Below, piece by piece: positions 49,505-58,855 of a stretch of 64,000 nt of DNA. Numbering within the stretch: position 1 is the first letter of the stretch; the number at the start of each line of letters is the position of its first letter. The position numbers and the translations under genes are program-made. Source of the DNA: Leadbetterella byssophila_A (GTDB taxonomy: Bacteria; Bacteroidota; Bacteroidia; Cytophagales; Spirosomataceae); the NCBI GenBank assembly GCA_040394735.1, contig JBEBRR010000006.1, positions 1-64,000 on the forward strand, in the 5' to 3' direction. Below the pieces are notes generated by a model. That model was not told the origin of the DNA, ran no database searches, and saw nothing but the letters and a program-made list of their open reading frames with translations.

Positions 49505-50716
49505 ATGGACACGCTGAAAGACCTGGCTATGCAAACGGCCCTGACCCCCAAAGAATCTCCTTTAGCAATGAAGAAGAAGGGTAGGAAAGTGAGCATAGGT
49601 TTACCCAAAGAATTCTCGGCAGACGAGAACCGTATCGTTCTTACACCGGATGCTGTGGGTGTCCTGGTCAGGAACGGAATAGAGGTTACCCTAGAAGCCG
49701 GGGCTGGCAGCGGAGCCAACTTTACCGACCCGGCCTATGCCGAGGCAGGGGCGGACATTGTACTGAGCCGTAAAGAGGTTTTTGATAATGACATCATTCT
49801 GAAAATTGAGCCGCTCCGGGAAGAAGAATTTGAATATATCCGACCGGCATCCACGCTCATTTCCACCATTAACCTGCCCAAACTGACCGAGGGATATTTC
49901 AAAAAGCTGAATGAGAAACAGATCACAGCCATCGGTTTTGAGCTGATTGAAGATAAAGCAGGTGAATTTCCGGTCATTCGTACGATCAGTGAAATTGCCG
50001 GGAGCTCAGCCATACTGATCGGTTCGGAATATCTGAGCAGCGCTAACGGCGGACAGGGCGTGATCCTGGGCGGAGTGACGGGTGTGCCGCCGCGCAATGT
50101 GGTAGTGGTAGGTGCCGGCACGGTAGGAGAATTTGCCGTACGCTCGGCCCTCGGCCTGGGGGCCAATATCAAGGTTTTTGACCGGCAGATCTATCGCCTG
50201 AGACGACTGCAGTATGCTGTGGGTGCCCGGGTGTACACCTCGGTCATTGATTCGGTGAACCTGCCCAATGCGCTGACCGAAGCTGACCTGGTGGTAGGCG
50301 CACTCCGAAGCGAGTTCGGCTTTGCCCCGATGGTGATCACCGAAGAGATGGTCTCCCGCATGAAGCCGAATTCGGTGATTGTAGATGTGGCAATTGACAC
50401 CGGTGGCTGCTGTGAAACCTCAGAGGTGACCTCGCACCGCCAGCCTGTGTTCAAGAAATACGATGTGATCCACTATTGTGTGCCTAACATTGCCTCCCGC
50501 TTTGCCCATACGGCCAGCGAGGCGCTGAGCAATATCTTTGCACCCGTACTGATGAAGGCGGTCAACCTGGGCGGGATTGACGAGATGATCCTCCATAATA
50601 AATGGTTCATGAAGGGAGTTATAACGCATAAAGGAAGCGTGACTAACCTCAACCTCGCGCGCCGCTTCAATCTCCGTTACAAAGATCTGGGACTGATTAT
50701 TTCGGCCGGCTTTTAA
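49505..50716 (+). CDS. ald: alanine dehydrogenase
   Basis: Reversible NAD-dependent oxidative deamination of L-alanine. The 403-residue protein belongs to the AlaDh/PNT family: N-terminal catalytic domain with IGLPKEFSADENRI (about 31-44, with the lysine) and VTLEAGAGSGANF; Rossmann domain with VVVVGAGTVGEFAVRSALGLGANIKVFDR (about 199-227); HYCVPNIASRFAHTASEALSN with the conserved histidine. It has an N-terminal extension of about 25 residues relative to the Bacillus enzyme. Alternative: the alpha subunit of transhydrogenase, but the missing pnt partner and full length favour ald. Start ATG at 49505. Confidence 0.93.
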   Translation: MDTLKDLAMQTALTPKESPLAMKKKGRKVSIGLPKEFSADENRIVLTPDAVGVLVRNGIEVTLEAGAGSGANFTDPAYAEAGADIVLSRKEVFDNDIILKIEPLREEEFEYIRPASTLISTINLPKLTEGYFKKLNEKQITAIGFELIEDKAGEFPVIRTISEIAGSSAILIGSEYLSSANGGQGVILGGVTGVPPRNVVVVGAGTVGEFAVRSALGLGANIKVFDRQIYRLRRLQYAVGARVYTSVIDSVNLPNALTEADLVVGALRSEFGFAPMVITEEMVSRMKPNSVIVDVAIDTGGCCETSEVTSHRQPVFKKYDVIHYCVPNIASRFAHTASEALSNIFAPVLMKAVNLGGIDEMILHNKWFMKGVITHKGSVTNLNLARRFNLRYKDLGLIISAGF

Positions 50717-50787
50717 ATAAATAAGTAAATTTGTCTTATTTTCACTCCGTAATAGCAAACCGCTCCGGCCTTTATAAACTTTTTTAA

Positions 50788-50813
50788 GTAAGCTCATATG
50801 CTTCATATGGTTC
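50788..50813. repeat. half copy of the CATATAAG palindrome family
   Basis: TAAGCTCATATGCTTCATATGGTTC resembles a right arm of the element at 7939-7968 without its complementary left arm. It lies 20 bases upstream of the small hypothetical gene. Probably a remnant copy. Confidence 0.55.
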
Positions 50814-50831
50814 AAAACACAGTTCAAAAAC

Positions 50832-51245
50832 ATGATCAACCATAGTAACGAAAATACACTGATGGACGATGCCAACTCGCCGGAGATTAACCGGAAGCTG
50901 ATGGGCAAGGTGTCGTCTGATTTTCTGAAGGTTTCTGATCACCTGAAGGAATCTTCCTACCAGATCCGGAAAAGAGGATTCTCCAAATACCCGGTCTTTG
51001 TATTGTCTGAAAACGAGGTAGACCTGGGAGCGCTCCTGTTTGACAGGCCCGACTTTAAAACCGTGTATCAATACCGGGCGAACTTCCTGGAAGATTTTAT
51101 TAACCGGGGGATGATCGGGGAGGAATCGCGCGAGCTTTTTATTGAAAACTACAAAGATCCCGAAGAATATTGCTGTCTTTTTGTGGTAGATGGTGATTTT
51201 GCCGGATTTATCTATTTACCCTATCCTGAAGAGTCTAATGAATAA
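50832..51245 (+). CDS. small hypothetical protein
   Basis: A 137-residue soluble protein with no recognised family. It is helical in the first 65 residues (MGKVSSDFLKVSDHLKESSYQIRKRG) and then mixed alpha/beta with FVLSENEVDLGALLFDRPDF and CCLFVVDGDFAGFIYLPYPE. No signal peptide or membrane helix. Its last 8 bases overlap the start of the glycosylasparaginase gene, so both are probably translated together. Start ATG at 50832; an in-frame ATG at 50862 is possible. Function unknown. Confidence 0.75.
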   Translation: MINHSNENTLMDDANSPEINRKLMGKVSSDFLKVSDHLKESSYQIRKRGFSKYPVFVLSENEVDLGALLFDRPDFKTVYQYRANFLEDFINRGMIGEESRELFIENYKDPEEYCCLFVVDGDFAGFIYLPYPEESNE

Positions 51246-52272
51246 CCGGAGAAGTTTCCTTTCCAAGGCCCTGTTTGCCTTACCTGTCTTGTCATCGTCC
51301 CGTTTGTTCGGACAAAAAAACCAGGTCAGGAAGCCTGTTGTGGTAAGTACCTGGGACAGCGGTATCCCGGTCAACGAAGCCGCGATTGCAATATTGAAGC
51401 ATAAAGATGGCCGGGCACTGGATGCCGTGGAGCAGGGCGCTCGCTATATCGAAGATCAGGTGAATTGCTGCGTGGGACTGGGCGGAAACCCGGATCGTGA
51501 CGGCTACGTGACCCTGGATGCCTGCATCATGGATGAAAAGATGAATTGTGGCGGAGTGGCCTTCCTGGAAGATATTAAGCATCCGATCTCCGTAGCCCGG
51601 AAAGTGATGGAAAATACTCCGCACGTATTGCTGGTAGGGGAGGGAGCCCGTGATTTCGCTCTGAAAAACGGATTTAAGGCAGAACCTAAAAAGCTTTCTG
51701 ATGATGCGGAAAAGGCGTATAAGGAGTGGTTGAAAAAATCAGAGTACAAGCCGGTTAAAAATGTTGAGCTGGAGCAGAATAAAGCGCTCAACAACGGCCC
51801 GTTTGCCCCGGCGCACCTGGAAGACGGGAGTTTTAATCATGATACCATGGGACTGGTAGCACTTGATCAGTCGGGTAACCTGTCAGGGGCCTGTACCACC
51901 TCAGGCATGGGCTTTAAACTGCGGGGGCGAGTGGGAGATTCTCCCATTATCGGGGCGGGGCTATACGTAGATAATGAAGTAGGGGCCGTAACATCTTCCG
52001 GGCAGGGAGAAGAAGTGATCCGCATTGCCGGCTGTCACCTGGTGGTAGAAGGGATGCGGCAGGGAAAATCGCCCGAAGAGGCCTGTCGCCTGGCGGTAGA
52101 ACGCCTGGTAAAGATCAACCCCGAAAAAGCAAAAGACTTCCAGGTGGGTTTCGTAGCCCTGAACAAATACGGTGAATACGGTTCTTACGCCGTTAACCCC
52201 GGCTTTGTCTTTTCGGTAACCACAGAACCGGGTAACGGGCGGGTGATTAAGACGAAATCGTATTATAAATGA
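51238..52272 (+). CDS. N(4)-(beta-N-acetylglucosaminyl)-L-asparaginase (exported)
   Basis: An Ntn hydrolase that cleaves the GlcNAc-asparagine bond of glycoproteins. The true start is ATG 51238 (MNNRRSFLSKALFALPVL), which overlaps the preceding gene by 8 bases; a longer GTG reading from 51190 is rejected. The twin-arginine NRRSFLSK and hydrophobic stretch indicate Tat export. The protein splits autocatalytically before the threonine in NHDTMGLVALD (near 200). GACTTSGMGFKLRGRVGDSPIIGAG and GEEVIRIAGCHLVV follow, as in aspartylglucosaminidases. 344 residues is normal. The alpha-L-fucosidase gene is next, so glycan breakdown is a shared theme. Confidence 0.93.
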   Translation: MNNRRSFLSKALFALPVLSSSRLFGQKNQVRKPVVVSTWDSGIPVNEAAIAILKHKDGRALDAVEQGARYIEDQVNCCVGLGGNPDRDGYVTLDACIMDEKMNCGGVAFLEDIKHPISVARKVMENTPHVLLVGEGARDFALKNGFKAEPKKLSDDAEKAYKEWLKKSEYKPVKNVELEQNKALNNGPFAPAHLEDGSFNHDTMGLVALDQSGNLSGACTTSGMGFKLRGRVGDSPIIGAGLYVDNEVGAVTSSGQGEEVIRIAGCHLVVEGMRQGKSPEEACRLAVERLVKINPEKAKDFQVGFVALNKYGEYGSYAVNPGFVFSVTTEPGNGRVIKTKSYYK

Positions 52273-52422
52273 GGGGGCAGAGGAGAATACGTTGTATTAC
52301 TAAAATGAGTTGCACCTGTCAGTTCGAAAACGAGAACCGTGTGCCTATCGTCTTCTCCCGAGGTGACAACGGGACACTTCCGGCATGATTACTCAGGCTA
52401 TATACCTGGAAAATTTATATTT

Positions 52423-53766
52423 ATGCGAAAAATTTTATATATACTCACCATCGGACTGTGCTTTTCAGCCAGCGCCCAATACACTCCTGACTGGGAAAGC
52501 CTTGATAAGCGGCCTACCCCGGCCTGGTTTGAGGATGCCAAATTCGGGATCTTTATCCACTGGGGCGTTTACTCGGTTCCGGCCTGGGCCACACTGTCCA
52601 ATGCCGACGGCTTCGGGAGCTATTATGCCGAATGGTACTGGCAGCGTCTGAATAATAAGGATCTGAAGATTCATAAGGAATTCGTGGATTTTCATCAGAA
52701 AGTATATGCCGGTAAGCCTTACCAGGACTTTGCCAATGATTTTAAAGCCGAGCTTTTTGATCCCGACCGCTGGGCCGGAATTCTCCGGGAATCCGGCGCC
52801 CGTTATGTGGTATTGACCTCCAAGCACCACGAAGGCTTTACGATGTGGCCCAGCAGGCAGTCCTGGAACTGGAATGCAGGCGATATCGGTCCCAGGAGGG
52901 ACCTTCTGGGAGACCTGACCCGTTCGGTGAAAGCCAAAGGGCTGAAAATGGGCTACTACTACTCGCTTTACGAATGGTATAACCCTCTATACAATACCGA
53001 CCTGGATCGTTATATTGACGAACGCATGCTCCCCCAGATGAAAGACCTGGTGGAAGCCTATCAGCCTGATATTCTCTGGGGCGACGGCGAATGGGATCAC
53101 CCCACGGATAAATGGCGGGTGACCCCTTTTATGTCGTGGCTGTTCAATGAATCAAAAGTGAAAGATTCCATAGTGATCAACGACCGTTGGGGTTCAGATA
53201 CGCGCAGCAAATACGGCAGTTTCTATACCACCGAATATGCTGACGTGAGCCAGGTGAAGTTCAACCGGCCCTGGGAGGAGTGCCGTGGCATAGGCGAGTC
53301 ATTCGGGTACAGCCGCAACGAAAACCTGGAAATGTACAGTTCTGCTGAAAAGCTGGTACACATGCTGGTGGAGATCGTATCCAAGGGCGGTAACCTGCTG
53401 CTGAATATCGGTCCGCGTGCTGACGGCGGTATTCCCGTTATCATGCAGCAGCGCCTGGCTGAGATAGGTGCCTGGCTTAAAGTAAACGGAGAAGCCATTT
53501 ACGGAACAAGAGCAGTGGAAAATACTCCCAAAGGGGATAAAATCTTCTTCACAGGGAAGAACAATGCGGTGTACCTTATCACTACGGAATGGAAAGATGT
53601 GGTGCAGGCCGGCCTTTCTTCCAGGCCTAAGAAAATAAGCATGCTGGGGGTGGATGCTCCTGTGAAATTTGCTTTCAAAGGAGGCGTTCTGACCATCACA
53701 GCGCCACAGTTAAGTCCTAAAACCAATCCGTGTAATTATGCATGGGTCTACAAACTTGAATACTGA
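52423..53766 (+). CDS. alpha-L-fucosidase (GH29, exported)
   Basis: A 447-residue glycoside hydrolase removing alpha-L-fucose. The start ATG at 52423 gives the signal peptide MRKILYILTIGLCFSASAQ; a longer reading is rejected. The TIM barrel contains WFEDAKFGIFIHWGVYSVPAWA (about 33-54), LTSKHHEGFTMWPS, MGYYYSLYEWYNP and the catalytic aspartate in DILWGDGEWDHP, followed by GGNLLLNIGPRADGGIP and a C-terminal beta domain. The enzyme acts outside the cytoplasm on glycoprotein or algal/host fucosylated glycans. Its end overlaps the HD-domain gene by 29 bases. Confidence 0.96.
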   Translation: MRKILYILTIGLCFSASAQYTPDWESLDKRPTPAWFEDAKFGIFIHWGVYSVPAWATLSNADGFGSYYAEWYWQRLNNKDLKIHKEFVDFHQKVYAGKPYQDFANDFKAELFDPDRWAGILRESGARYVVLTSKHHEGFTMWPSRQSWNWNAGDIGPRRDLLGDLTRSVKAKGLKMGYYYSLYEWYNPLYNTDLDRYIDERMLPQMKDLVEAYQPDILWGDGEWDHPTDKWRVTPFMSWLFNESKVKDSIVINDRWGSDTRSKYGSFYTTEYADVSQVKFNRPWEECRGIGESFGYSRNENLEMYSSAEKLVHMLVEIVSKGGNLLLNIGPRADGGIPVIMQQRLAEIGAWLKVNGEAIYGTRAVENTPKGDKIFFTGKNNAVYLITTEWKDVVQAGLSSRPKKISMLGVDAPVKFAFKGGVLTITAPQLSPKTNPCNYAWVYKLEY

Positions 53767-55015
53767 GCGGGTCAACCAGCGGAAAATTTTCAATGATCCT
53801 GTATACGGGTTCATTACCATCCCTACGGATTTTATTTTCCGGGTTATCGAGCATCCGTATTTCCAGCGTTTGCGCCGGATCAGGCAGCTGGGACTGGCCG
53901 AGCTGGTCTATCCCGGTGCCGTTCACAGCCGGTTTCAGCATGCCCTGGGCGCCATGCACCTGATGAATGAGGCACTTCATTCGCTGGAGAGCAAGGGCGT
54001 GGTTATTTCTGCAGAAGAGAGAGAAGCCACCCTGCTGGCCATCCTGCTGCATGATATGGGGCATGGCCCGTTTTCGCATGTTCTGGAACATTCTATCTTT
54101 TACAGGGTTTCGCATGAAACTATCTCCGAGCTGCTGATCGGTAAGGTGAACCGTTTGTATGACGGCCGGCTGACGCTGGCCATTGCTATTTTTAACGGGA
54201 CTTATCCCAGGGCTTTTTTTCATCAGCTGGTGTCGGGGCAGCTCGATATGGACCGGTTGGATTACCTGAACCGCGACAGCTTTTTTACGGCTGTGGCGGA
54301 AGGTAAGATAGGCGCTGAGCGGATCATTAAGATGCTGAATGTATTTGAAGATCAGCTGGTGGTGGAAGAAAAAGGACTGATGAGCGTGGAGAACTTCCTG
54401 GTAGCGCGGCAGCATATGTACTGGCAGGTTTACCTGCATAAAACAGCTGTCTGCGCTGAAACCGTACTGCTGAAGATCTTCGAACGGGTCAAAGATCTGC
54501 TTGAGTGCGGAGGCGTTCCGATACCCATGTCGCCGGTATTGCGGAAATTCCTGGAGGAAAAGATCACCCTGAGCCGGATAGCCGAAGAGCCGGAAATACT
54601 CGAAATGTTTGTCAGCCTGGATGATATGGATATCTGGTCGGCGGTTAAGCTGTGGGCCAACCATTCAGACCGGATTTTGTCCGTTTTGAGCAGAAGTTTA
54701 TTAGACCGGAGTCTTTTCAAGATTAAATTTGATAAAAATTATGATCTGAATATCCTGAGAAACAGCCTGCAGCAGAGCTGGGAACGAGCCGGGATCCGGA
54801 AGGAAGAGCAGAAATATTTCTTCCGGGAAGGAGCCGTCAGAAGCAGTGGGTATGATCTCAATCATTCCGGTATAAAGATTCTCTGGAAAGACGGTAAATG
54901 TATGGAGATTACGGAAGCATCGGAGCTTCCCACTATCCGGGCCATAAGCAATATTGTCGAAAAAAATTACTTATGTTATGCCAATGATGTATATTTACAG
55001 GATATTTCGGACTAA
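53738..55015 (+). CDS. HD-domain phosphohydrolase
   Basis: A 425-residue member of the HD superfamily; family relatives include dNTPases and nucleotide phosphohydrolases. The start region RKIFNDPVYGFITIP and HPYFQRLRRIRQLG are typical. Metal residues appear in VHSRFQHALGAMHLMNE (H), LLHDMGHGPFSHVLEHS (HD) and LDMDRLDYLNRDSFF (D). The N terminus overlaps the end of the fucosidase gene by 29 bases, so translation is coupled. It stands directly upstream of lpxD (28 bases), so it may be in the lipid A operon; substrate unknown. Confidence 0.9.
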   Translation: MHGSTNLNTERVNQRKIFNDPVYGFITIPTDFIFRVIEHPYFQRLRRIRQLGLAELVYPGAVHSRFQHALGAMHLMNEALHSLESKGVVISAEEREATLLAILLHDMGHGPFSHVLEHSIFYRVSHETISELLIGKVNRLYDGRLTLAIAIFNGTYPRAFFHQLVSGQLDMDRLDYLNRDSFFTAVAEGKIGAERIIKMLNVFEDQLVVEEKGLMSVENFLVARQHMYWQVYLHKTAVCAETVLLKIFERVKDLLECGGVPIPMSPVLRKFLEEKITLSRIAEEPEILEMFVSLDDMDIWSAVKLWANHSDRILSVLSRSLLDRSLFKIKFDKNYDLNILRNSLQQSWERAGIRKEEQKYFFREGAVRSSGYDLNHSGIKILWKDGKCMEITEASELPTIRAISNIVEKNYLCYANDVYLQDISD

Positions 55016-55043
55016 AGCTGAAAACAACTTATAAATTGATTAA

Positions 55044-56027
55044 ATGAAGTTTTCTGTTAAGCAGATAGCTGAGATTCTGGAAGGGGATGTAGAGGGAGAG
55101 GGAGGTGTTCTGATAGACCATTTTGCCAAAATAGAAGAAGGGAAACCGGGCAGCATATCATTTCTGGCAAATATTAAATACGAACCTTATATATACTCTA
55201 CTGAATCCAGCGCCGTAATAGTTTCAAAGGAATTCATTCCTAAAAGTGCCGTAAAAACTAATCTTATCCGGGTGAAAGACCCTTACCTTTCCGTAAGTAA
55301 GCTGATGGCAGCTTACCAGCAGATGAAAAAGGTGAAAAAAACAGGAGTTAGTCCGAAAGCAGAAATAGACGAAACCGCCGGTATAGGAGAAGGGGTGTAT
55401 ATCGAGCCTTTGGTGTATGTGGGAGAGCAGGCGGAGATCGGAGACCAGGTGAGTATTTTTGCGGGAGCTTATGTAGGCCGCCGGGTAAGGATAGGGCATA
55501 ATACCATTGTTCATCCGGGGGTAAAGATAATGGAAGACTGCGTTATCGGGAGTAACTGCATCCTGCATCCGGGCGTGGTTATCGGTTCGGAAGGATTCGG
55601 GTTTGCCCCTGATGAAAACGGTGTTTACCAGGACATTCCCCAGCTGGGAAATGTGGTGCTGGGCAATAACGTCAGCATCGGGGCCAATACTACCATTGAC
55701 CGGGCTACCATGGGCTCTACCCGCATAGGTAACGGTGTAAAGCTGGATAACCTGGTGCAGATTGGTCATAATGTGGAGATAGGGGAGAATACGGTGATTG
55801 CTTCCCAGACCGGCGTTTCGGGTTCTGCCAAGATCGGCAGGAACTGTATGATTGCCGGACAGGTGGGGTTTGTGGGACATATCCGTATAGCTGACGGCAC
55901 CAAGATCGGTGCGCAAAGCGGGGTGGCAAAGAGCATCGAAGAACCCGGCGGGGTGTATTCGGGTCATCCTCTACTGCCGTTGAAACAATATCTCAGGTTA
56001 ATGATCAACCTGAGTAAAATGAAATAG
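55044..56027 (+). CDS. lpxD: UDP-3-O-(3-hydroxyacyl)glucosamine N-acyltransferase
   Basis: Third enzyme of lipid A synthesis, transferring a hydroxyacyl chain from ACP to the 2-amino group. The 327-residue protein has an N-terminal uridine-binding domain (about 1-100) and a left-handed beta helix of hexapeptide repeats (about 105-320), for example IGEGVYIEPLVYVGE and IGSNCILHPGVVIGSEGFGFAP. The catalytic histidine is in VQIGHNVEIGENT (near 240). Placed before lpxC-fabZ (8 bases). Confidence 0.97.
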   Translation: MKFSVKQIAEILEGDVEGEGGVLIDHFAKIEEGKPGSISFLANIKYEPYIYSTESSAVIVSKEFIPKSAVKTNLIRVKDPYLSVSKLMAAYQQMKKVKKTGVSPKAEIDETAGIGEGVYIEPLVYVGEQAEIGDQVSIFAGAYVGRRVRIGHNTIVHPGVKIMEDCVIGSNCILHPGVVIGSEGFGFAPDENGVYQDIPQLGNVVLGNNVSIGANTTIDRATMGSTRIGNGVKLDNLVQIGHNVEIGENTVIASQTGVSGSAKIGRNCMIAGQVGFVGHIRIADGTKIGAQSGVAKSIEEPGGVYSGHPLLPLKQYLRLMINLSKMK

Positions 56028-56035
56028 TTCATAGA

Positions 56036-57424
56036 ATGAATCTGAAGCAGCATACGATTACTCATCCGGTCTCCCTGGCCGGAAAAGGATTGCATACCGG
56101 TGAGCTAACGGAAATTACCCTGAAGCCCGCTCCCATTAATTCCGGCATCGTTTTTCAAAGAACAGACCTGGAGCATAAGCCGGTCATTCCTGCGCTGGTA
56201 GATTACGTGGTAGATACCAGCAGAAGTACGGTACTGGAAAAAGACGGCGGAAGGGTAGGTACGGTAGAGCATGTACTGTCTGCGCTGGTAGGCTGTGAAA
56301 TTGACAATATCCTGATCGAGATCAAAGGGTCGGAAATCCCGATCCTGGACGGCAGCTCGGCCCCCTTTGTGGAGGCCATAGAATCGGCCCTTCCGGCAGA
56401 GCAGAATGCCATACGTAACTTCTACGAAGTTTCAGAAGCTATCCATTATAAAAATACGGACAAGAACATTGAGCTGGCCGCGCTTCCCCTCAATGACTAC
56501 AGGCTGACGGTAATGGTGGACTTTAACTCTTCGGTAGTGCACAGTCAGCATGCCCAGCTTCATGAGCTTAAGCTTTACAAAGAGCATATCAGCCCCTGCA
56601 GAACCTTTGTTTTTGTACATGATATTGAAATGCTGTTCAGGAACGGGCTGATCAAAGGAGGCGACATGGACAATGCCGTGGTCATTGCTGAAGAAGCGCT
56701 TTCGGATGATACCCTGACTAATCTCTCGGGAATTCTGGGCAGGAAGCTGGAGGCGGGTAATTCCCGGGCCGGTATTCTGAATGCCGAAACCCTGAAGTTT
56801 CCGAATGAGCCCGCCCGGCATAAGCTGCTCGACCTGATGGGCGATCTTGCTTTGGTAGGACGACCGCTTAAGGCGCATATTCTTGCTGCGAGGCCCGGAC
56901 ATCAGTCGAATGTGGAGCTGGCAAAACTGATCAAAAAGCAGATTGATGCCAGTGAAACGGCTGCCCCTGCCATAGATCCCAATGTGCCGCCTGTATTTAC
57001 CGTTCAGGACATCGCACAGCTGCTTCCGCACCGCTACCCGTTCCAGCTGGTCGATAAGATCATATCCCTGGACGGCACCACAGTAGTGGGAGTAAAGAAC
57101 GTAACCATGAACGAACCGCAGTTTACCGGGCACTTTCCTGAAAACCCGGTCATGCCGGGCGTACTGCAGGTAGAAGCCATTGCACAGACGGGCGGAGTAC
57201 TGGTACTGACTTCCACCGGGGAGCCTGAGCGTTACTGGCCCTACCTGGTAGGAATTGAAAGTTGTCGTTTCTATAAAAATGTTGTTCCCGGCGATACGTT
57301 AATCATACGTTGTACCCTATCATCGCCGATTCGCCTGGGCGTGGCTAAAATGACAGGTGAAGCGTGGGTGGGAAAAACACTGGTTTGTTCGGTGGCCATG
57401 ACCGCGCGTTTAGTTAAAAAATGA
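56036..57424 (+). CDS. lpxC-fabZ: bifunctional UDP-3-O-acyl-GlcNAc deacetylase / 3-hydroxyacyl-ACP dehydratase (LpxC-FabZ fusion)
   Basis: A 462-residue fusion. Residues 1-300 are LpxC, the zinc deacetylase that commits to lipid A, with VEHVLSALVGCEIDN (zinc His near 79), ARHKLLDLMGDLALVG (His/Asp near 256-260) and ILDGSSAPFVEAI. Residues about 320-462 are FabZ, the hotdog dehydratase, with LLPHRYPFQLVDKI (catalytic His near 336) and NPVMPGVLQVEAIAQTGGVL (catalytic Glu). This fusion is well known in Bacteroidota and couples acyl-chain elongation to lipid A. It lies between lpxD and lpxA. Confidence 0.98.
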   Translation: MNLKQHTITHPVSLAGKGLHTGELTEITLKPAPINSGIVFQRTDLEHKPVIPALVDYVVDTSRSTVLEKDGGRVGTVEHVLSALVGCEIDNILIEIKGSEIPILDGSSAPFVEAIESALPAEQNAIRNFYEVSEAIHYKNTDKNIELAALPLNDYRLTVMVDFNSSVVHSQHAQLHELKLYKEHISPCRTFVFVHDIEMLFRNGLIKGGDMDNAVVIAEEALSDDTLTNLSGILGRKLEAGNSRAGILNAETLKFPNEPARHKLLDLMGDLALVGRPLKAHILAARPGHQSNVELAKLIKKQIDASETAAPAIDPNVPPVFTVQDIAQLLPHRYPFQLVDKIISLDGTTVVGVKNVTMNEPQFTGHFPENPVMPGVLQVEAIAQTGGVLVLTSTGEPERYWPYLVGIESCRFYKNVVPGDTLIIRCTLSSPIRLGVAKMTGEAWVGKTLVCSVAMTARLVKK

Positions 57425-57437
57425 AAAAGTTATATTT

Positions 57438-58235
57438 ATGAATCAGCCTCTGGCATTTATTCATCCGAATGCAAAAATTGCAAAAAATGTGGTGGTAGAA
57501 CCATTTACTACCATTAACAATGATGTGGAGATAGGAGAGGGTACATGGATAGGTTCAAACGTTACTATATTTCCGGGTGCCAGGATAGGAAAGAACTGCA
57601 AGATATATCCGGGAGCCGTGATCGCTGCCGAACCCCAGGATCTGAAATTCGCCGGGGAATATACTACGGTGGAAATCGGGGACAATACGGTGATCCGTGA
57701 GTGTGCCACCATTAACCGCGGAACCACTGACCGTTTAAAGACCGTGGTAGGATCTAACTGCCTTATTATGGCTTATGTGCATGTGGCTCACGATTGCGTG
57801 GTGGGAAATAATGTAGTGATTGCCAATTCAGTTCAGATTGCAGGCCATGTGAAGATCGGCGACTTTGCCATCATTGGCGGAAGCAGCGCCATCCGGCAGT
57901 TTGTTCATATTGGCTCGCATACCATGATCTCAGGCGGGTCGCTGATCCGTAAAGATGTGCCGCCATTTATTAAAGCCGCACGCGAACCCCTGTCTTATGC
58001 CGGTGTTAACTCCATCGGGTTAAGGAGAAGAGGGTTTGTAACGGAAACCATTTCCGCCATTCAGGAAATCTACAGGATTATCTATCTGTCGAAGCTCAAT
58101 AATTCAGAAGCCCTGGATAAGGTGGAGCTGGAGCTGCCGGCTACTGCGGAGCGTGATGAGATCATTCATTTTGTGCGTAATTCGGAAAGAGGAATTATCC
58201 GGACCGGTTCAGCTAAAAATGTGGAAATATCTTGA
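57438..58235 (+). CDS. lpxA: UDP-N-acetylglucosamine acyltransferase
   Basis: First enzyme of lipid A synthesis. The 265-residue protein is a left-handed beta helix of hexapeptide repeats (about 10-190), with catalytic histidine in MAYVHVAHDCVVGNN and TINRGTTDRLKTVVG, and the C-terminal helical domain (about 195-265) with VNSIGLRRRGF. Its stop overlaps the TTG start of the ABC ATPase (TTGA) and it follows lpxC-fabZ by 13 bases. Confidence 0.97.
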   Translation: MNQPLAFIHPNAKIAKNVVVEPFTTINNDVEIGEGTWIGSNVTIFPGARIGKNCKIYPGAVIAAEPQDLKFAGEYTTVEIGDNTVIRECATINRGTTDRLKTVVGSNCLIMAYVHVAHDCVVGNNVVIANSVQIAGHVKIGDFAIIGGSSAIRQFVHIGSHTMISGGSLIRKDVPPFIKAAREPLSYAGVNSIGLRRRGFVTETISAIQEIYRIIYLSKLNNSEALDKVELELPATAERDEIIHFVRNSERGIIRTGSAKNVEIS

Positions 58236-58855
58236 TCTCGGTCAGGCTGGATAACGCAGGTAAGAAATTTTCCAGGGAATGGATATTCAGGGCGTTAAGC
58301 TATGAGTTTAAAACAGGAAATCCGGTGGCTGTAACCGGCCCCAACGGTTCCGGAAAAAGTACGCTCATCAAATCCATCGCCGGCACGATCCCCCTCAATG
58401 AAGGTTCAGTAAGCTATGCGGAAAACGGCCGGTTCATACCGGAAGAAGCATGGTACCGTTTGGCAGGCATTTCAGCCCCTTACCTGGAGCTGATTGAGGA
58501 ATTTACCCTCTCGGAAAGCATTGATTTTCATACCCGTTTCCGGCCTTTTACGGAAGGGCTCACCGGGAGTGAGTTTATTTCAAGATTAGGACTGGAAAAG
58601 CATACAGATAAATATATCCGGGATTTTTCTTCCGGGATGAAGCAGAAGCTGAAACTGGGCTTTGCTTTTTTTACGCAGAATGAGGTATTGATCCTGGATG
58701 AACCTACGGCCAATATTGACCAGAAAGGGTATGAGTGGTATAGGGAAGAAGTACAGAAGCTCGTTGCTGAGCGTGTAGTCATTATTTCTTCCAATGAACC
58801 CCGCGAATACACTTTTTGTTCGGAGCAGCTTTCTATTCTTGACTTTAAACCCTGA
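58232..58855 (+). CDS. stand-alone ABC transporter ATP-binding protein
   Basis: A 207-residue ATPase with all core motifs: Walker A TGPNGSGKSTLIKSIAG (about 33-49), the signature FSSGMKQKLKLG, Walker B VLILDEPTANID and a later histidine-position IISSNEPREY where the usual H is replaced by N. No permease gene follows; the next gene is on the opposite strand. The start is the TTG at 58232, overlapping the lpxA stop by 4 bases, so it is translated with the lipid A genes and may serve an envelope transporter whose membrane part lies elsewhere. Confidence 0.9.
   Translation: MISVRLDNAGKKFSREWIFRALSYEFKTGNPVAVTGPNGSGKSTLIKSIAGTIPLNEGSVSYAENGRFIPEEAWYRLAGISAPYLELIEEFTLSESIDFHTRFRPFTEGLTGSEFISRLGLEKHTDKYIRDFSSGMKQKLKLGFAFFTQNEVLILDEPTANIDQKGYEWYREEVQKLVAERVVIISSNEPREYTFCSEQLSILDFKP

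Noticed and set aside
53717..54664. 315-codon frame opposite the HD phosphohydrolase
   Set aside because: Antisense shadow; histidine/glutamine-rich translation lacks any domain.
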